Shown piece by piece: positions 34,551 through 43,257 of a DNA stretch of 64,000 nucleotides. The position numbers and the translations under genes were made by a program. The stretch's first letter is position 1. The number at the start of each line of letters is the position of its first letter. Below the pieces are notes generated by a model. It did no database searches. It was not told the DNA's origin and was given only the letters and a program-made list of their open reading frames with translations. This DNA comes from Acidovorax sp. (GTDB taxonomy: Bacteria; Pseudomonadota; Gammaproteobacteria; Burkholderiales; Burkholderiaceae_C), in contig NZ_JAPUDY010000047.1 of the NCBI RefSeq assembly GCF_027492855.1, positions 16,370 to 80,369 of the forward strand, in the 5' to 3' direction.

Positions 34551-35150
34551 TTACTGCTGCTTGCCTTTGGCCGCTGGGCGCCCGTAGCGCGCCGTGATCG
34601 TGGCCTTGCCCAGGCTGTGGGCGTTGATCATGTACCCGGCCAGCGCAGCGGTGGCGTCGGCAGGCAAGTCGAGAAGCGGCACCTTGAGCGCGTGCACGGT
34701 GAAGATGTAGCGGTGCGGTGCATCGCCTTCAGGCGGGCAAGCACCGCCCCAGGCGGCCACGCCGTAGTCGATGCGCACATGACCAGCGCCTGCGGGCAGT
34801 TGGGCGCCGCCCACCGCACCCGCATCAGCGCGCATCTCGGTCACGCTGGCGGGGATGTTGACCACCGACCAGTGCCACCAGCCCGAGCCCGTGGGTGCGT
34901 CGGGGTCGTACACGGTGACGGCGTAGCTTTGTGTGCCCGCGGGCGCACCGCTCCAGCGCAGGGCGGGCGACTGGTTGTCACCCGCGCAGCCGAAACCTTT
35001 GAACTCGAAGCGCTGGGGCAACGTGCTGCCTTCGGCGAAGTCGGGGCTGCTGAGCGTGAAGGCCTGGGCGGCCAGTGCGAAGCCCAGGGTGGCGATGGCG
35101 GCCAGAACACGGTGGCGGCGTGGATGGAAATGGGAATGGGGTTGTGGCAT
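34551..35150 (-). CDS. YbhB/YbcL family Raf kinase inhibitor-like protein, exported
   Basis: The 199-residue product has a signal peptide (VLAAIATLGFALAAQA). The PEBP signatures follow: QSPALRWSGAPAGTQSYAVT, YDPDAPTGSGWWHW and the downstream APHRYIFTVHAL. Bacterial members are small periplasmic or cytoplasmic phosphatidylethanolamine-binding-like proteins of unclear role. AAGGAG eight bases before ATG 35150 supports the start. It stands alone. Confidence 0.9.
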   Translation of the reverse strand: MPQPHSHFHPRRHRVLAAIATLGFALAAQAFTLSSPDFAEGSTLPQRFEFKGFGCAGDNQSPALRWSGAPAGTQSYAVTVYDPDAPTGSGWWHWSVVNIPASVTEMRADAGAVGGAQLPAGAGHVRIDYGVAAWGGACPPEGDAPHRYIFTVHALKVPLLDLPADATAALAGYMINAHSLGKATITARYGRPAAKGKQQ

Positions 35151-35281
35151 CAAAAGGCTCCTTGCGATGGTGGTGTGAAACAAGGCCTTGATGGTGCTGC
35201 GCGCCGCGTCACGGCACTGGCCCGGCGGCGTCAAAGGCTGTGCGCGGCGCGTCAAGTGGCCCCGCGCCCGATCAACAACCA

Positions 35282-35365
35282 CCGTTCGGGCTGAGCTTGC
35301 CTGTCCTGAGCTTTGTCGAAGGGTCAAAGCCTCGCGCGGCGCTTCGGCAAGCTCAGCGTGAACGG
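35282..35365. repeat. Diverged REP-like inverted repeat
   Basis: The left arm CCGTTCGGGCTGAGCTTGCC and a right arm ending GCTCAGCGTGAACGG are imperfect inverted copies, with an internal TGTCGAAG piece between. It is related to the perfect hairpin at 11166-11239. It lies upstream of the YbhB-like gene and downstream of an AraC-type gene. Confidence 0.75.
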
Positions 35366-35404
35366 ATTTGCTTTTTTTGAATGCCGACCGGCACCACCCC
35401 CCAC

Positions 35405-36187
35405 TCAGGGCCGCAGCTGCGAAGGCGGAAATCCAAAACGCTCGCGGAACGCGGCGCTGAAGCGGCTGTGCGACTCGTAGCCGCAGCGCGCGGCGATCTC
35501 GGACACCTGCAGCGTGGAGCTTTGCAGCAGCACCAGCCCCGTCTCCAGCCGCACGTCGCGCAGGCATTGGCTCACGGTTTCGCCCTCTTGCGCCAGGCGG
35601 CGCTGCAGGGTGCTGGCGCTGGTGGCAAAGGCAGCGGCAATGCGCTCCACCGTCCAGTCGGCCTGGGGGCTCTGGCCGATGAGGCGGCGCACGCGCTCGG
35701 CCCAGCCCAGATCGCCCGGCGGGGCAAACACAATGCCCACCTCGGCCAGGAGCAGCAGCACTTCCAATGCGCGGTGCTCGCGCAGCGCCTGCGAGCTGGT
35801 ATCGCTCTCCAACGCGGCCACGGCACGCATGTAGCTGTCTTCAAACGCGGCGTCAGCCGCCAGGCCCGCGCAGCCTTGCACCGAAGGCACCGCCGCAAAC
35901 TGGCCAAACTGGCGGCGGAACTGCTCGATCAGTTCGGACGAAAAACACAGCAGCCGCGCCACATAGCGGCCTTGCGGGGCCGGGTCGTTGATGATCTCCC
36001 ACTGGGCGCCGCGCGGCAGCACAAACACCCGCCCGCTGGGGTAGCGGTGGCCACCCCCCGGCGTGACCAGGTGCTTGGCGCCCGATACCACCCAGCCCAC
36101 CGAATCCATGCGCACCGTGACGGTGTGGATGCGGTGGTGGACCGTGGTCGCGATCTGCAGCGACAGGGCGGGGGGCTGCAATGCCAT
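35405..36187 (-). CDS. AraC family transcriptional regulator
   Basis: The 260-residue product has a cupin-like N-terminal sensing domain (SGRVFVLPRGAQWEII) and the two AraC helix-turn-helix motifs: WTVERIAAAFATSASTLQRR and VSEIAARCGYESHSRFSAAF, the latter followed by FRERFGFPPSQLR. It is upstream of topB's 3' end in a tandem minus-strand arrangement; the target genes are unknown. Confidence 0.88.
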   Translation of the reverse strand: MALQPPALSLQIATTVHHRIHTVTVRMDSVGWVVSGAKHLVTPGGGHRYPSGRVFVLPRGAQWEIINDPAPQGRYVARLLCFSSELIEQFRRQFGQFAAVPSVQGCAGLAADAAFEDSYMRAVAALESDTSSQALREHRALEVLLLLAEVGIVFAPPGDLGWAERVRRLIGQSPQADWTVERIAAAFATSASTLQRRLAQEGETVSQCLRDVRLETGLVLLQSSTLQVSEIAARCGYESHSRFSAAFRERFGFPPSQLRP

Positions 36188-36227
36188 GGCGTCAGAACCG
36201 GTGCACGGTGGGTTCTCTCACACCGTC

Positions 36228-39134
36228 TCAGTCACCCAAATGTTGGCCCAACAACCCCGCCAGCTCGAACATGCCCGCGCTGTCTTTGCCAAACACGGCG
36301 CGCAGCTTGTCGTCGGCCACGATGGTGCGCTTGTCCTTGGGATCCTGCAGGTTGTGGGCCTTGATGTATTCCCAAAGCTTCTTGACGGCCTCGGGGCGGG
36401 CCACGGGGTCGGTGCCGATCACGGCAGCCAGGGCGGCGCTGGGGGCCTTGCCCGCGGCGGCCTTGCGCGGCGCCTTGGCGGCGGTGGTCTTTGCAGCGGC
36501 CTTCTTTGCCGGAGCTTTTTTGGCTGTAGCGCTTGTTTTACCTGCCTTGGGAGCTATTGTTTTGGTAGCAGCACCTGGGCGCGGCGGGAACTTGGATGGC
36601 GCGAACTCGAAGTTGACCTTGCCTGCTTCCTTGTCCCACGCCAAGTGGGCCTTGAAGGCGCGGCGGGTGCGCATGCTCACAAACTTGTCGAGCAGATCGG
36701 TCTTGCCCGTTTCGAGGAGCTTATGCATCTGCTCGCGCTCCACGGGCTGCTGCAGGATGATCTTGCCGCTCTTGAAGGTGCAGCTCGGTGTGGGCTGCGC
36801 CGCCGTGGGCACGGCCTTGCTGCACACGTAGTTGCTGCCGTGCTCGTGCACCTCCGAGCCGCAGATGGGGCAGGCGCCCAGCGAGGCGTCGGCAAACTCC
36901 ACCAGCTCGCCGGATTCTTCGCCCTTCTTGTCGTCGCCAAAGTCGAATTCGAGCTTGTAGTTGTGCGCCTCGTCGTCGTATTTGATGACGATTTCAGACG
37001 TGAAGGGCCAGCCCGCCTTGGAGCGGAAGCCTTCCAGCGGGCCGATCTTCTTGTCGCGCAGCAGAGCGTTGGCCTCGGCGGTTTCAAAGGTGCGGCCCGC
37101 AGGCGATTTGCCAAAGCTGAACCCGCAGGGCTCGGCGCCGGGCTTGCCCACGCAGGCAAAGCGGCGGTAGTTCTCTTTGACCACACCGCCGCAATTGGGG
37201 CAGGGAGATTCGAGCGTGGCGTAGTCGCCGGGAATGGTGTCGCGGTCGTATTCCTTGGCCTTTTTCACCATGCGCTCGGTCATGGCAGCGATCTGCTGCA
37301 TGAAGGCTTCGCGGGTGAGCAGGCCCTTTTCCATCTGCGAGAGCTTGAACTCCCATTCACCGGTGAGGTCGGCGCGGCACAGCTCCTCCACCTCCAGCCC
37401 GCGCAAGAGCGTCATGAGCTGGAAGGCCTTGGCCGTGGGAATGATCTCGCGGCCTTCGCGCAACATGTATTTTTCGGTCAGCAAGCCTTCGATGATGGCC
37501 GCGCGCGTGGCGGGCGTGCCGAGGCCTTTTTCCTGCATGGCCGAGCGCAGCTCTTCATCGTCGATCTGTTTGCCCGCGCTTTCCATGGCGCCGAGCAGCG
37601 TGGCTTCAGAGTAGCGAGCGGGCGGCTTGGTCTTGAGACCCTTGGGGTCCACGGCGACGGTGTTGACGCTTTCGCCAGGTTTCACGGGCACCAGGTTCTG
37701 GCCCTTGTCGCCGTCCTTGCCACCTTCCACCTCGTCGGCCGCTTCCTTGCCGTAGATGGCCAGCCAGCCGGGTTTGACCAGCACTTTGCCTTCGGTCTTG
37801 AAGCTGTGCGGTGCCACCGTGGAGATGCGGGTGGTCACCGTGTATTCGGCGCTGGGGAAGAACACCGCCATAAAGCGGCGCACGACCAGGTCGTACAGCT
37901 TTTGTTCGGCTTCGGAGAGGCCCGAGGGCGCCTGCAGCGTGGGGATGATGGCAAAGTGATCGCTCACCTTGCTGTTGTCAAAGATGCGCTTGGTCGGGCG
38001 GATGTAGTTGCCCGCCAGCGCCGTGGCCGCGTGCGGTGCCAGGTGGCGCATGCCGCTGTCGGCCAGCATCTCGAAGGTCTGCTTGGCCACCGGCAGGTAG
38101 TCCTCGGGCAGCGCGCGCGAGTCGGTACGCGGGTAGGTCAGGGCCTTGTGGCGTTCGTACAGGCTTTGCGCCAGGGCCAGCGTGGTCTTGGCCGAGAAGC
38201 CGAACTTGCCGTTGGCCTCGCGCTGCAGGCTGGTCAAATCGAACAGCAGGGGCGATGCTTGTGTGGTGGGCTTGCTCTCTTCGGTGACGGTGGCCTGCTT
38301 GCCACGCACGGCGTTGGCTATGGACTGTGCCTCGGCGGCAGACCACACGCGGTCGGCGCGGGCCTCGACGTCTTCGCTTTTCTTCCACTTGGGGTCGAAC
38401 CACTTGGCGGGGTATTCGCCGGCCTCGGCGCCAAAGGTGGCGTGGATCTCCCAGTAGTCACGGCTCACGAACTTGCGGATCTTTTCTTCGCGCTCCACCA
38501 CCAGCGAGAGCGTGGGCGTCTGCACCCGGCCCACGGTGGTCAAAAAGAAGCCGCCATCGCGCGAGTTGAACGCCGTCATGGCGCGCGTGCCGTTGATGCC
38601 GACCAGCCAGTCGGCCTCGCTGCGGCTGCGCGCCGCGCTGGCCAGGCCTGCCATCTGTTGCTCGGTGCGCAGCGCATCGAAGCCGTCGCGGATGGCTTGG
38701 GGCGTCATGGACTGCAGCCACAGGCGCTTGACGGGCTTGCCCAGCGGCTTGGCGCCACCGGCGTACTGCTCGATCAGGCGGAAGATCAGCTCGCCCTCAC
38801 GGCCCGCGTCGCAGGCGTTGATGAGTTCGGTCACGTCCTTGCGCTTGGCCTGCTTGACCACCGCGTTCAGGCGGCTCTTGGTCTTGTCCACGGGCTTGAG
38901 GTCGAAATACGGCGGGATCACGGGCAGGTGCGCAAAGCTCCACTTGCCGCGCTTCACATCGAATTCCTCGGGGGCCTGGATCTCCACCAGGTGGCCCACG
39001 GCGCTGGTGACCACGTAGCGGTCGTTCTCGAAGTGGTCTTCGTGTTTGTCGAACTTGCCCGCGACGGGGGTCAGTGCGCGCACGATGTCCTGCGCCACCG
39101 AGGGTTTTTCTGCAATTACCAGGGTCTTGGTCAT
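36228..39134 (-). CDS. topB: DNA topoisomerase III with C-terminal SWIB domain
   Basis: The 968-residue protein begins with a Toprim domain (TLVIAEKPSVAQDIV) and contains the type IA active-site tyrosine in LTYPRTDSRALP. Two zinc-ribbon-like segments follow (CPNCGGVVKENYRRFAC and CPICGSEVHEHGSNYVC). A Lys/Ala-rich linker comes next, then about 65 residues matching the SWIB/MDM2 fold (EAVKKLWEYIKAHNLQDPKD, LRAVFGKD). TopB relaxes and decatenates DNA; the added SWIB domain probably binds DNA or protein partners. ATG 39134 opens the Toprim domain. The linker contains a copy of the intergenic repeat. Confidence 0.93.
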   Translation of the reverse strand: MTKTLVIAEKPSVAQDIVRALTPVAGKFDKHEDHFENDRYVVTSAVGHLVEIQAPEEFDVKRGKWSFAHLPVIPPYFDLKPVDKTKSRLNAVVKQAKRKDVTELINACDAGREGELIFRLIEQYAGGAKPLGKPVKRLWLQSMTPQAIRDGFDALRTEQQMAGLASAARSRSEADWLVGINGTRAMTAFNSRDGGFFLTTVGRVQTPTLSLVVEREEKIRKFVSRDYWEIHATFGAEAGEYPAKWFDPKWKKSEDVEARADRVWSAAEAQSIANAVRGKQATVTEESKPTTQASPLLFDLTSLQREANGKFGFSAKTTLALAQSLYERHKALTYPRTDSRALPEDYLPVAKQTFEMLADSGMRHLAPHAATALAGNYIRPTKRIFDNSKVSDHFAIIPTLQAPSGLSEAEQKLYDLVVRRFMAVFFPSAEYTVTTRISTVAPHSFKTEGKVLVKPGWLAIYGKEAADEVEGGKDGDKGQNLVPVKPGESVNTVAVDPKGLKTKPPARYSEATLLGAMESAGKQIDDEELRSAMQEKGLGTPATRAAIIEGLLTEKYMLREGREIIPTAKAFQLMTLLRGLEVEELCRADLTGEWEFKLSQMEKGLLTREAFMQQIAAMTERMVKKAKEYDRDTIPGDYATLESPCPNCGGVVKENYRRFACVGKPGAEPCGFSFGKSPAGRTFETAEANALLRDKKIGPLEGFRSKAGWPFTSEIVIKYDDEAHNYKLEFDFGDDKKGEESGELVEFADASLGACPICGSEVHEHGSNYVCSKAVPTAAQPTPSCTFKSGKIILQQPVEREQMHKLLETGKTDLLDKFVSMRTRRAFKAHLAWDKEAGKVNFEFAPSKFPPRPGAATKTIAPKAGKTSATAKKAPAKKAAAKTTAAKAPRKAAAGKAPSAALAAVIGTDPVARPEAVKKLWEYIKAHNLQDPKDKRTIVADDKLRAVFGKDSAGMFELAGLLGQHLGD
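36529..36557. repeat. GCGCTT-N17-AGCTAT element inside topB
   Basis: Both boxes are perfect at the exact 17-base spacing of the intergenic copies. In the minus-strand reading frame it codes part of the basic linker (IAPKAGKTSA) before the SWIB domain. The inner inverted repeat is lost. Confidence 0.6.
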
Positions 39135-39196
39135 TTTGGGGCTCTCGCCAGTCATTCTGGTTGCCCGGGTTCCGGGCGCTTCTACAATTCGTGTCT

Positions 39197-39241
39197 CACG
39201 CGCATGCACACGCATACACGCGCACGCACATACGTGTGCAC
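39197..39241. other. 45-bp perfect alternating pyrimidine-purine tract (Z-DNA candidate)
   Basis: Every step from C39197 to C39241 alternates pyrimidine and purine, mostly CA, CG and TG, with no break. It lies between the divergent topB and SET-domain genes, 63 bases from the topB start and 25 bases before the SET start. Such tracts flip to left-handed Z-DNA under negative supercoiling. Confidence 0.8.
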
Positions 39242-39265
39242 CATCAAGTTAACAGAGTTTTCGCC

Positions 39266-39820
39266 ATGCCCCGCTCCGCATCGCCTGCCGCCCCCTCTCT
39301 CGCACCAGGCCGCCGCATCCAGACCCGGCGCTCCGGCGTGCATGGCAGGGGCGTGTTTGCGGTGCAGGATATTGCAGAGGGCGAAGTCCTTGTGGAGTAC
39401 ACGGGCGAAGTGATCGGCTGGGAGGAGGCGCAGGACCGCCACCCACACGACCCCCTCCAGCCCAACCACACGTTCTACTTCCATGTGGATGAAGACCACG
39501 TGATCGACGCCAAGTTCGGCGGCAATTCGTCGCGCTGGATCAATCACAGCTGCAACCCCAACTGCTACGCCGACGAACAGGACAACCGCATTTTCATCAC
39601 CGCGCTGCGCAACATCAAAGCGGGCGAAGAGTTGAACTACGACTACGGCCTGATCATTGAAGAGCGCTACACCCCCAAACTCAAGGCCGAATACCCCTGC
39701 TGGTGTGGCAGCGCCAACTGCCGGGGCACGCTGCTGGCACCCAAACGCGGCTGGGCGCCGCCCGTGCCGCTGCCACAGTCCAAACCTTCCGCCAAGGCCG
39801 CCAAAAAGGCCAAGCGATGA
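39266..39820 (+). CDS. SET-domain protein-lysine N-methyltransferase
   Basis: The 184-residue protein is a minimal SET domain. It has RRSGVHGRGVFAVQDIAEGE at the start, the pseudoknot motifs NHSCNPNC and EELNYDYG, and a post-SET Cys cluster CWCGSANCRGT. The enzymes use SAM to methylate lysine in proteins; bacterial targets are mostly unknown. A Lys/Ala-rich tail follows (KAAKKAKR). It overlaps birA by four bases (ATGA), so the two are translationally coupled. Confidence 0.9.
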   Translation: MPRSASPAAPSLAPGRRIQTRRSGVHGRGVFAVQDIAEGEVLVEYTGEVIGWEEAQDRHPHDPLQPNHTFYFHVDEDHVIDAKFGGNSSRWINHSCNPNCYADEQDNRIFITALRNIKAGEELNYDYGLIIEERYTPKLKAEYPCWCGSANCRGTLLAPKRGWAPPVPLPQSKPSAKAAKKAKR

Positions 39821-40689
39821 ACAGCAGCGCCGCGCAGCCGCAACAGCAGCCCATCCGCTGGCCCGCCGAGGCCATCTGGGAAGCCGTTTCGCCCCTGCTG
39901 CCGGGCTTTACCGTCGAGGTGCTGCCCAGCATCGACTCGACCAACACCGAGCTCATGCGCCGCGCGCGCGCAGGCCAATGCGAGCCCACGCTGCTGGTGG
40001 CCGAGCAGCAAACCGCCGGGCGCGGGCGGCTGGGGCGCGTGTGGCAGAGCGACGTAGGGGCGTCTTTGATGATGTCTTTGGGGCTGCCGCTGGCGCCAAA
40101 AGACTGGTCCGGCCTGTCGCTCGCCGTAGGCGTGAGCGTGGCCGAGAGCCTGCAGCCCGTGCTGCCCCCGCTGGGAGCGGGCCAGCCCGCGCGCGTGGGT
40201 CTGAAGTGGCCCAACGACCTGTGGCTGGGCGGTGCGGCGGGCGACCGCAAGCTCGGCGGCATCCTGGTGGAGACGGCGAGTTTCGTGGCGCCCCAGGCTG
40301 CGCCCGCGCAGGCCAGCGCCGCGCGCTACGTGGTGGTGGGCATCGGCATCAACGTGCTGCCGCGCAGCCCAGAGGGCATGAGCATGCCGCCCGGCAGCCT
40401 GCAGGACGTGGAGCCCGGCCTCACCGCGCCCGCGGCCCTGGCGCGCATCGTGGCGCCGCTGGTGGCCATGCTGCAGTCGTTCGAGGGCTATGGTTTTGCA
40501 CCCATGCAACCGCGCTTTGCGGCGCGCGACGTGCTGCAGGGCCGCGCGGTGACGCTGAGCGACGGCACTGCGGGCATGGCGCATGGCGTGGGCGAGGACG
40601 GCGCGCTCTTGGTGCACACAGCCGGCGGCATGCAGGCCATTACCAGCTCCGAGATCAGCGTGCGACCGAGCGCCGTGCCGCCGGTGTGA
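39817..40689 (+). CDS. birA: Biotin--[acetyl-CoA-carboxylase] ligase
   Basis: The 290-residue product has the biotin-protein ligase core: STNTELMRRA, AEQQTAGRGRLGR (biotinyl-AMP loop) and KWPNDLWLGG, then KLGGILVE and a C-terminal SH3-like domain. It activates biotin with ATP and attaches it to the carrier lysine of biotin-dependent carboxylases. No N-terminal helix-turn-helix is present, so unlike E. coli BirA it is not expected to repress transcription. It overlaps the SET gene upstream. Confidence 0.93.
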   Translation: MNSSAAQPQQQPIRWPAEAIWEAVSPLLPGFTVEVLPSIDSTNTELMRRARAGQCEPTLLVAEQQTAGRGRLGRVWQSDVGASLMMSLGLPLAPKDWSGLSLAVGVSVAESLQPVLPPLGAGQPARVGLKWPNDLWLGGAAGDRKLGGILVETASFVAPQAAPAQASAARYVVVGIGINVLPRSPEGMSMPPGSLQDVEPGLTAPAALARIVAPLVAMLQSFEGYGFAPMQPRFAARDVLQGRAVTLSDGTAGMAHGVGEDGALLVHTAGGMQAITSSEISVRPSAVPPV

Positions 40690-40729
40690 CAACACCCACG
40701 ACCACCCCACGACCGAAAGGCTCTTTTCC

Positions 40730-41428
40730 ATGCTGCGACTCGCCGTGATCGTGCTGCTGCTAGCCAATGCGGGCTACTTCGCGTGGTCGCAAGGCCATCT
40801 GCGCCCCTGGGGCCTGGCCCCCGAGGAGCAGGCCGAGCCCCAGCGCATGGACCAACAGATCCGGCCCGAGACGCTGCAGATCCTCAAGGTGGCCCCCGGC
40901 AAGACGGCCTCCAGCACACCGGCCCCGGCAGCCACCACCAGCGCAGCAGCCGCCGTCGACACCCCAGCTCCGCCCGCAGACCCCGCGGAATGCCTGCAGG
41001 CCGGCGTGTTCGACGAGCGCCAGGCCGAGGCCCTGCGCGCCGCAGCCTCTGGCCTGCCGCAGGGCAGCTGGGTGCTGGAGCCCACACCCATCCCTGGCCG
41101 CTGGATGGTCTATATGGGCCGTTTTGACGACGTGGAAACCCTGGACAAAAAACGCGCCGAGCTGCGCGCGCGCAAGGTGGATTTCGACCGCGCGGGCGGC
41201 ACGCTGGAGCTGGGCCTGTCGCTGGGCCGCTTCTCCACCAAAGATGCCGCCGAGCGCGAACTCACCAACCTGGGCAACAAGGGCGTACGCACGGCCCGCG
41301 TGCTGCAGGAGCGCCCCGACGCGACCGGCTTCACGCTGCGCCTGCCCGCCGTGAACGATGCGCTGCGCCCACAGCTCGACGCGCTGCGCAGCGCCATGGT
41401 GGGCAAAACCTTGCGCAGTTGCGGTTGA
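40730..41428 (+). CDS. SPOR-domain protein with N-terminal membrane anchor
   Basis: The 232-residue product has an N-terminal membrane helix (MLRLAVIVLLLANAGYFAW), an Ala/Pro-rich linker, and a C-terminal SPOR-like region (WMVYMGRFDDVETLDKKRAE, LGLSLGRFSTKDAAERELTN). SPOR domains bind denuded septal peptidoglycan, so a role near the division site is likely. It follows birA by 40 bases on the same strand. Confidence 0.8.
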   Translation: MLRLAVIVLLLANAGYFAWSQGHLRPWGLAPEEQAEPQRMDQQIRPETLQILKVAPGKTASSTPAPAATTSAAAAVDTPAPPADPAECLQAGVFDERQAEALRAAASGLPQGSWVLEPTPIPGRWMVYMGRFDDVETLDKKRAELRARKVDFDRAGGTLELGLSLGRFSTKDAAERELTNLGNKGVRTARVLQERPDATGFTLRLPAVNDALRPQLDALRSAMVGKTLRSCG

Positions 41429-41444
41429 ATGACGCCAGCCTATC

Positions 41445-43001
41445 TCAGCCCCGCGCCACGAACCGCACACTGAACTGCGCACCGGGCGGCTGCTGGCCGG
41501 GGCGGGCGTCTTCCAGGCTGACCTCGGCGCCATGCTTGCGTGCGATTTCGAGCACGATGGGCAGGCCCAGACCCGAACCATCGGCCTCGCTGCCCAGCGC
41601 CCGGTAAAAGGGCTGAAATACCAGTTCACGCTCGGACTCGGGCACGCCGGGGCCTGAGTCCTCGACCTGCAGCAGCAGCACGTGGCCAAAGGTGTCGGCC
41701 AACACGCGGGCGGTGACGACACCGGGCCGATCGGGGGTAGAAGGCGTGTAGTTGATTGCGTTGTCCACCAGGTTGCGCACCAGTTCCTTGATCAGCGTTG
41801 GATTGCCATCAAGCAGCACGCCGGGCGAACCGGGCTCGGCACCGTCGTAGCCCAGGTCGATCTTCCTGTCGAGCGCACGGGGCACCGAGTCGCGCACCAC
41901 CTCGATGGTCAGGCGCGCCAGATCGCAGGGCTGGCGCGCAAAACCCACGCCGCTGCCTTCGGCGCGCGCCAGCGCGAGCAACTGGTTGACGGTGTGGGTG
42001 GCGCGGATGCTGGAGCGCCCGATCTGCTGCAGTGAACGCTTGAGCTCTTCGGTGCTGGTGCCCTCACGCTGCGCCAGGTCAGCCTGCATGCGCAGGCCCG
42101 CGAGCGGCGTTTTGAGCTGGTGCGCGGCATCGGCCAAAAAGCGCTTTTGCGTGGCCAGCGAGTCGTTCAGGCGCGTGAGCAGGTCGTTCACCGACGCCAC
42201 CAGCGGCGCCACTTCAAGCGGCACGGTGCGGTCGTCCAGCGGCGAGAGATCGTCCGGGTTGCGCGCACGGATGCGCTGCTCCAGCTGGTTGAGCGGCTGG
42301 ATGCCACGCGCCAGCGCCAGCCACACCAGCAGCACGGCCAGCGGCAGGATAACGAACTGCGGCAGCATTACGCCCTTGATGATTTCGGTGGCCAGCACAC
42401 TGCGCTTTTCGCGGGTTTCAGCCACCTGGACGAGCGCCACCGGCGTGTCGGGCAACGGCAACCGCACCCAGATATAGGCCACGCGGATCTCGATGCCACG
42501 CATTTCGGCGTCGCGCAGCCGCACCTCGCCCGACTGAGGCACCTCTTCGCTCGACGGCGCGGGCAGTTCACGCTCACCCGACAGGAATTCGCCGCCGGGG
42601 CCGACGACCTGGTAATAGACGATGTCCGAATCATCGGCGCGAAGGATCTCGCTGGCGGGCTGGGGCAGGTTGAACTGCGCCCTGCCGTCCGCCACGCTCA
42701 CCAACTGGGCCAGGGCATGGGCGTTGTATTCGAGCGCACGGTCAAACGGCTTGTTGGCCAGGCCCTGCGCCACCAGCCAGGTGAGCGCCAGGCTCACGGG
42801 CCACAGCAGCAGCAGCGGCGTGAGCATCCAGTCCAGGATTTCACCGAACAGTGAACGCTGCTCTCGCTGAAAGATCTTCAAGGCGGCCGCCGGGTTGGTT
42901 TTGAACCGCGGATTCAGGTGCGAAATGCGGGGCTCTCTAGTGTAGTCGGGGTGCGCGCCAACCCGTGGCGCAGCTTGCGCGGAATGAAACAGCCAAGGCA
43001 T
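41445..43001 (-). CDS. Sensor histidine kinase (TctE/QseC-like); start uncertain
   Basis: The product has two membrane helices (around LTPLLLLWPVSLALTWLVAQ and MLPQFVILPLAVLLVWLALA) flanking a roughly 130-residue periplasmic sensor. A HAMP-like region, the phospho-acceptor motif ADAAHQLKTPLAGLR (His), and ATPase boxes ELVRNLVDNAINYTP, VEDSGPGVP and GSGLGLPIV follow. The membrane-proximal start is unclear. ATG 43001 and ATG 43067 lack a ribosome binding site, and conserved sequence begins only near HLNPRFKTNP, where ATT (42926) or CTG (42917) would have to serve. No response-regulator gene is adjacent. Confidence 0.85.
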   Translation of the reverse strand: MPWLFHSAQAAPRVGAHPDYTREPRISHLNPRFKTNPAAALKIFQREQRSLFGEILDWMLTPLLLLWPVSLALTWLVAQGLANKPFDRALEYNAHALAQLVSVADGRAQFNLPQPASEILRADDSDIVYYQVVGPGGEFLSGERELPAPSSEEVPQSGEVRLRDAEMRGIEIRVAYIWVRLPLPDTPVALVQVAETREKRSVLATEIIKGVMLPQFVILPLAVLLVWLALARGIQPLNQLEQRIRARNPDDLSPLDDRTVPLEVAPLVASVNDLLTRLNDSLATQKRFLADAAHQLKTPLAGLRMQADLAQREGTSTEELKRSLQQIGRSSIRATHTVNQLLALARAEGSGVGFARQPCDLARLTIEVVRDSVPRALDRKIDLGYDGAEPGSPGVLLDGNPTLIKELVRNLVDNAINYTPSTPDRPGVVTARVLADTFGHVLLLQVEDSGPGVPESERELVFQPFYRALGSEADGSGLGLPIVLEIARKHGAEVSLEDARPGQQPPGAQFSVRFVARG

Positions 43002-43257
43002 TTTCCGCAGCGATACTTGAACGTGTGTGCATCCATACAGAGGGCTGATGGCACGCTCTGGTTGCATTCCAAATGGGGATTCGCCCGCCCTTCAGCCGCC
43101 GTAAATCAACCCCAGCTTGGACAAGTTGCACGGGTACCGCAGGATGATGGGCGAAAATCGCAGTTTCGCCTCCTCCCGCCCGACGATCTGATCCGAGCGC
43201 CCCTACGTGCCTTCGCCCTTGCCAACCACCGTTTCCCCGCCCGTGCCCACCACCACG

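Noticed and set aside
36063-39413. An 1116-codon open frame on the plus strand
   Set aside because: Entirely antisense to topB, whose active-site and zinc motifs are clear. The His/Gly/Leu-rich translation is typical of a shadow frame.
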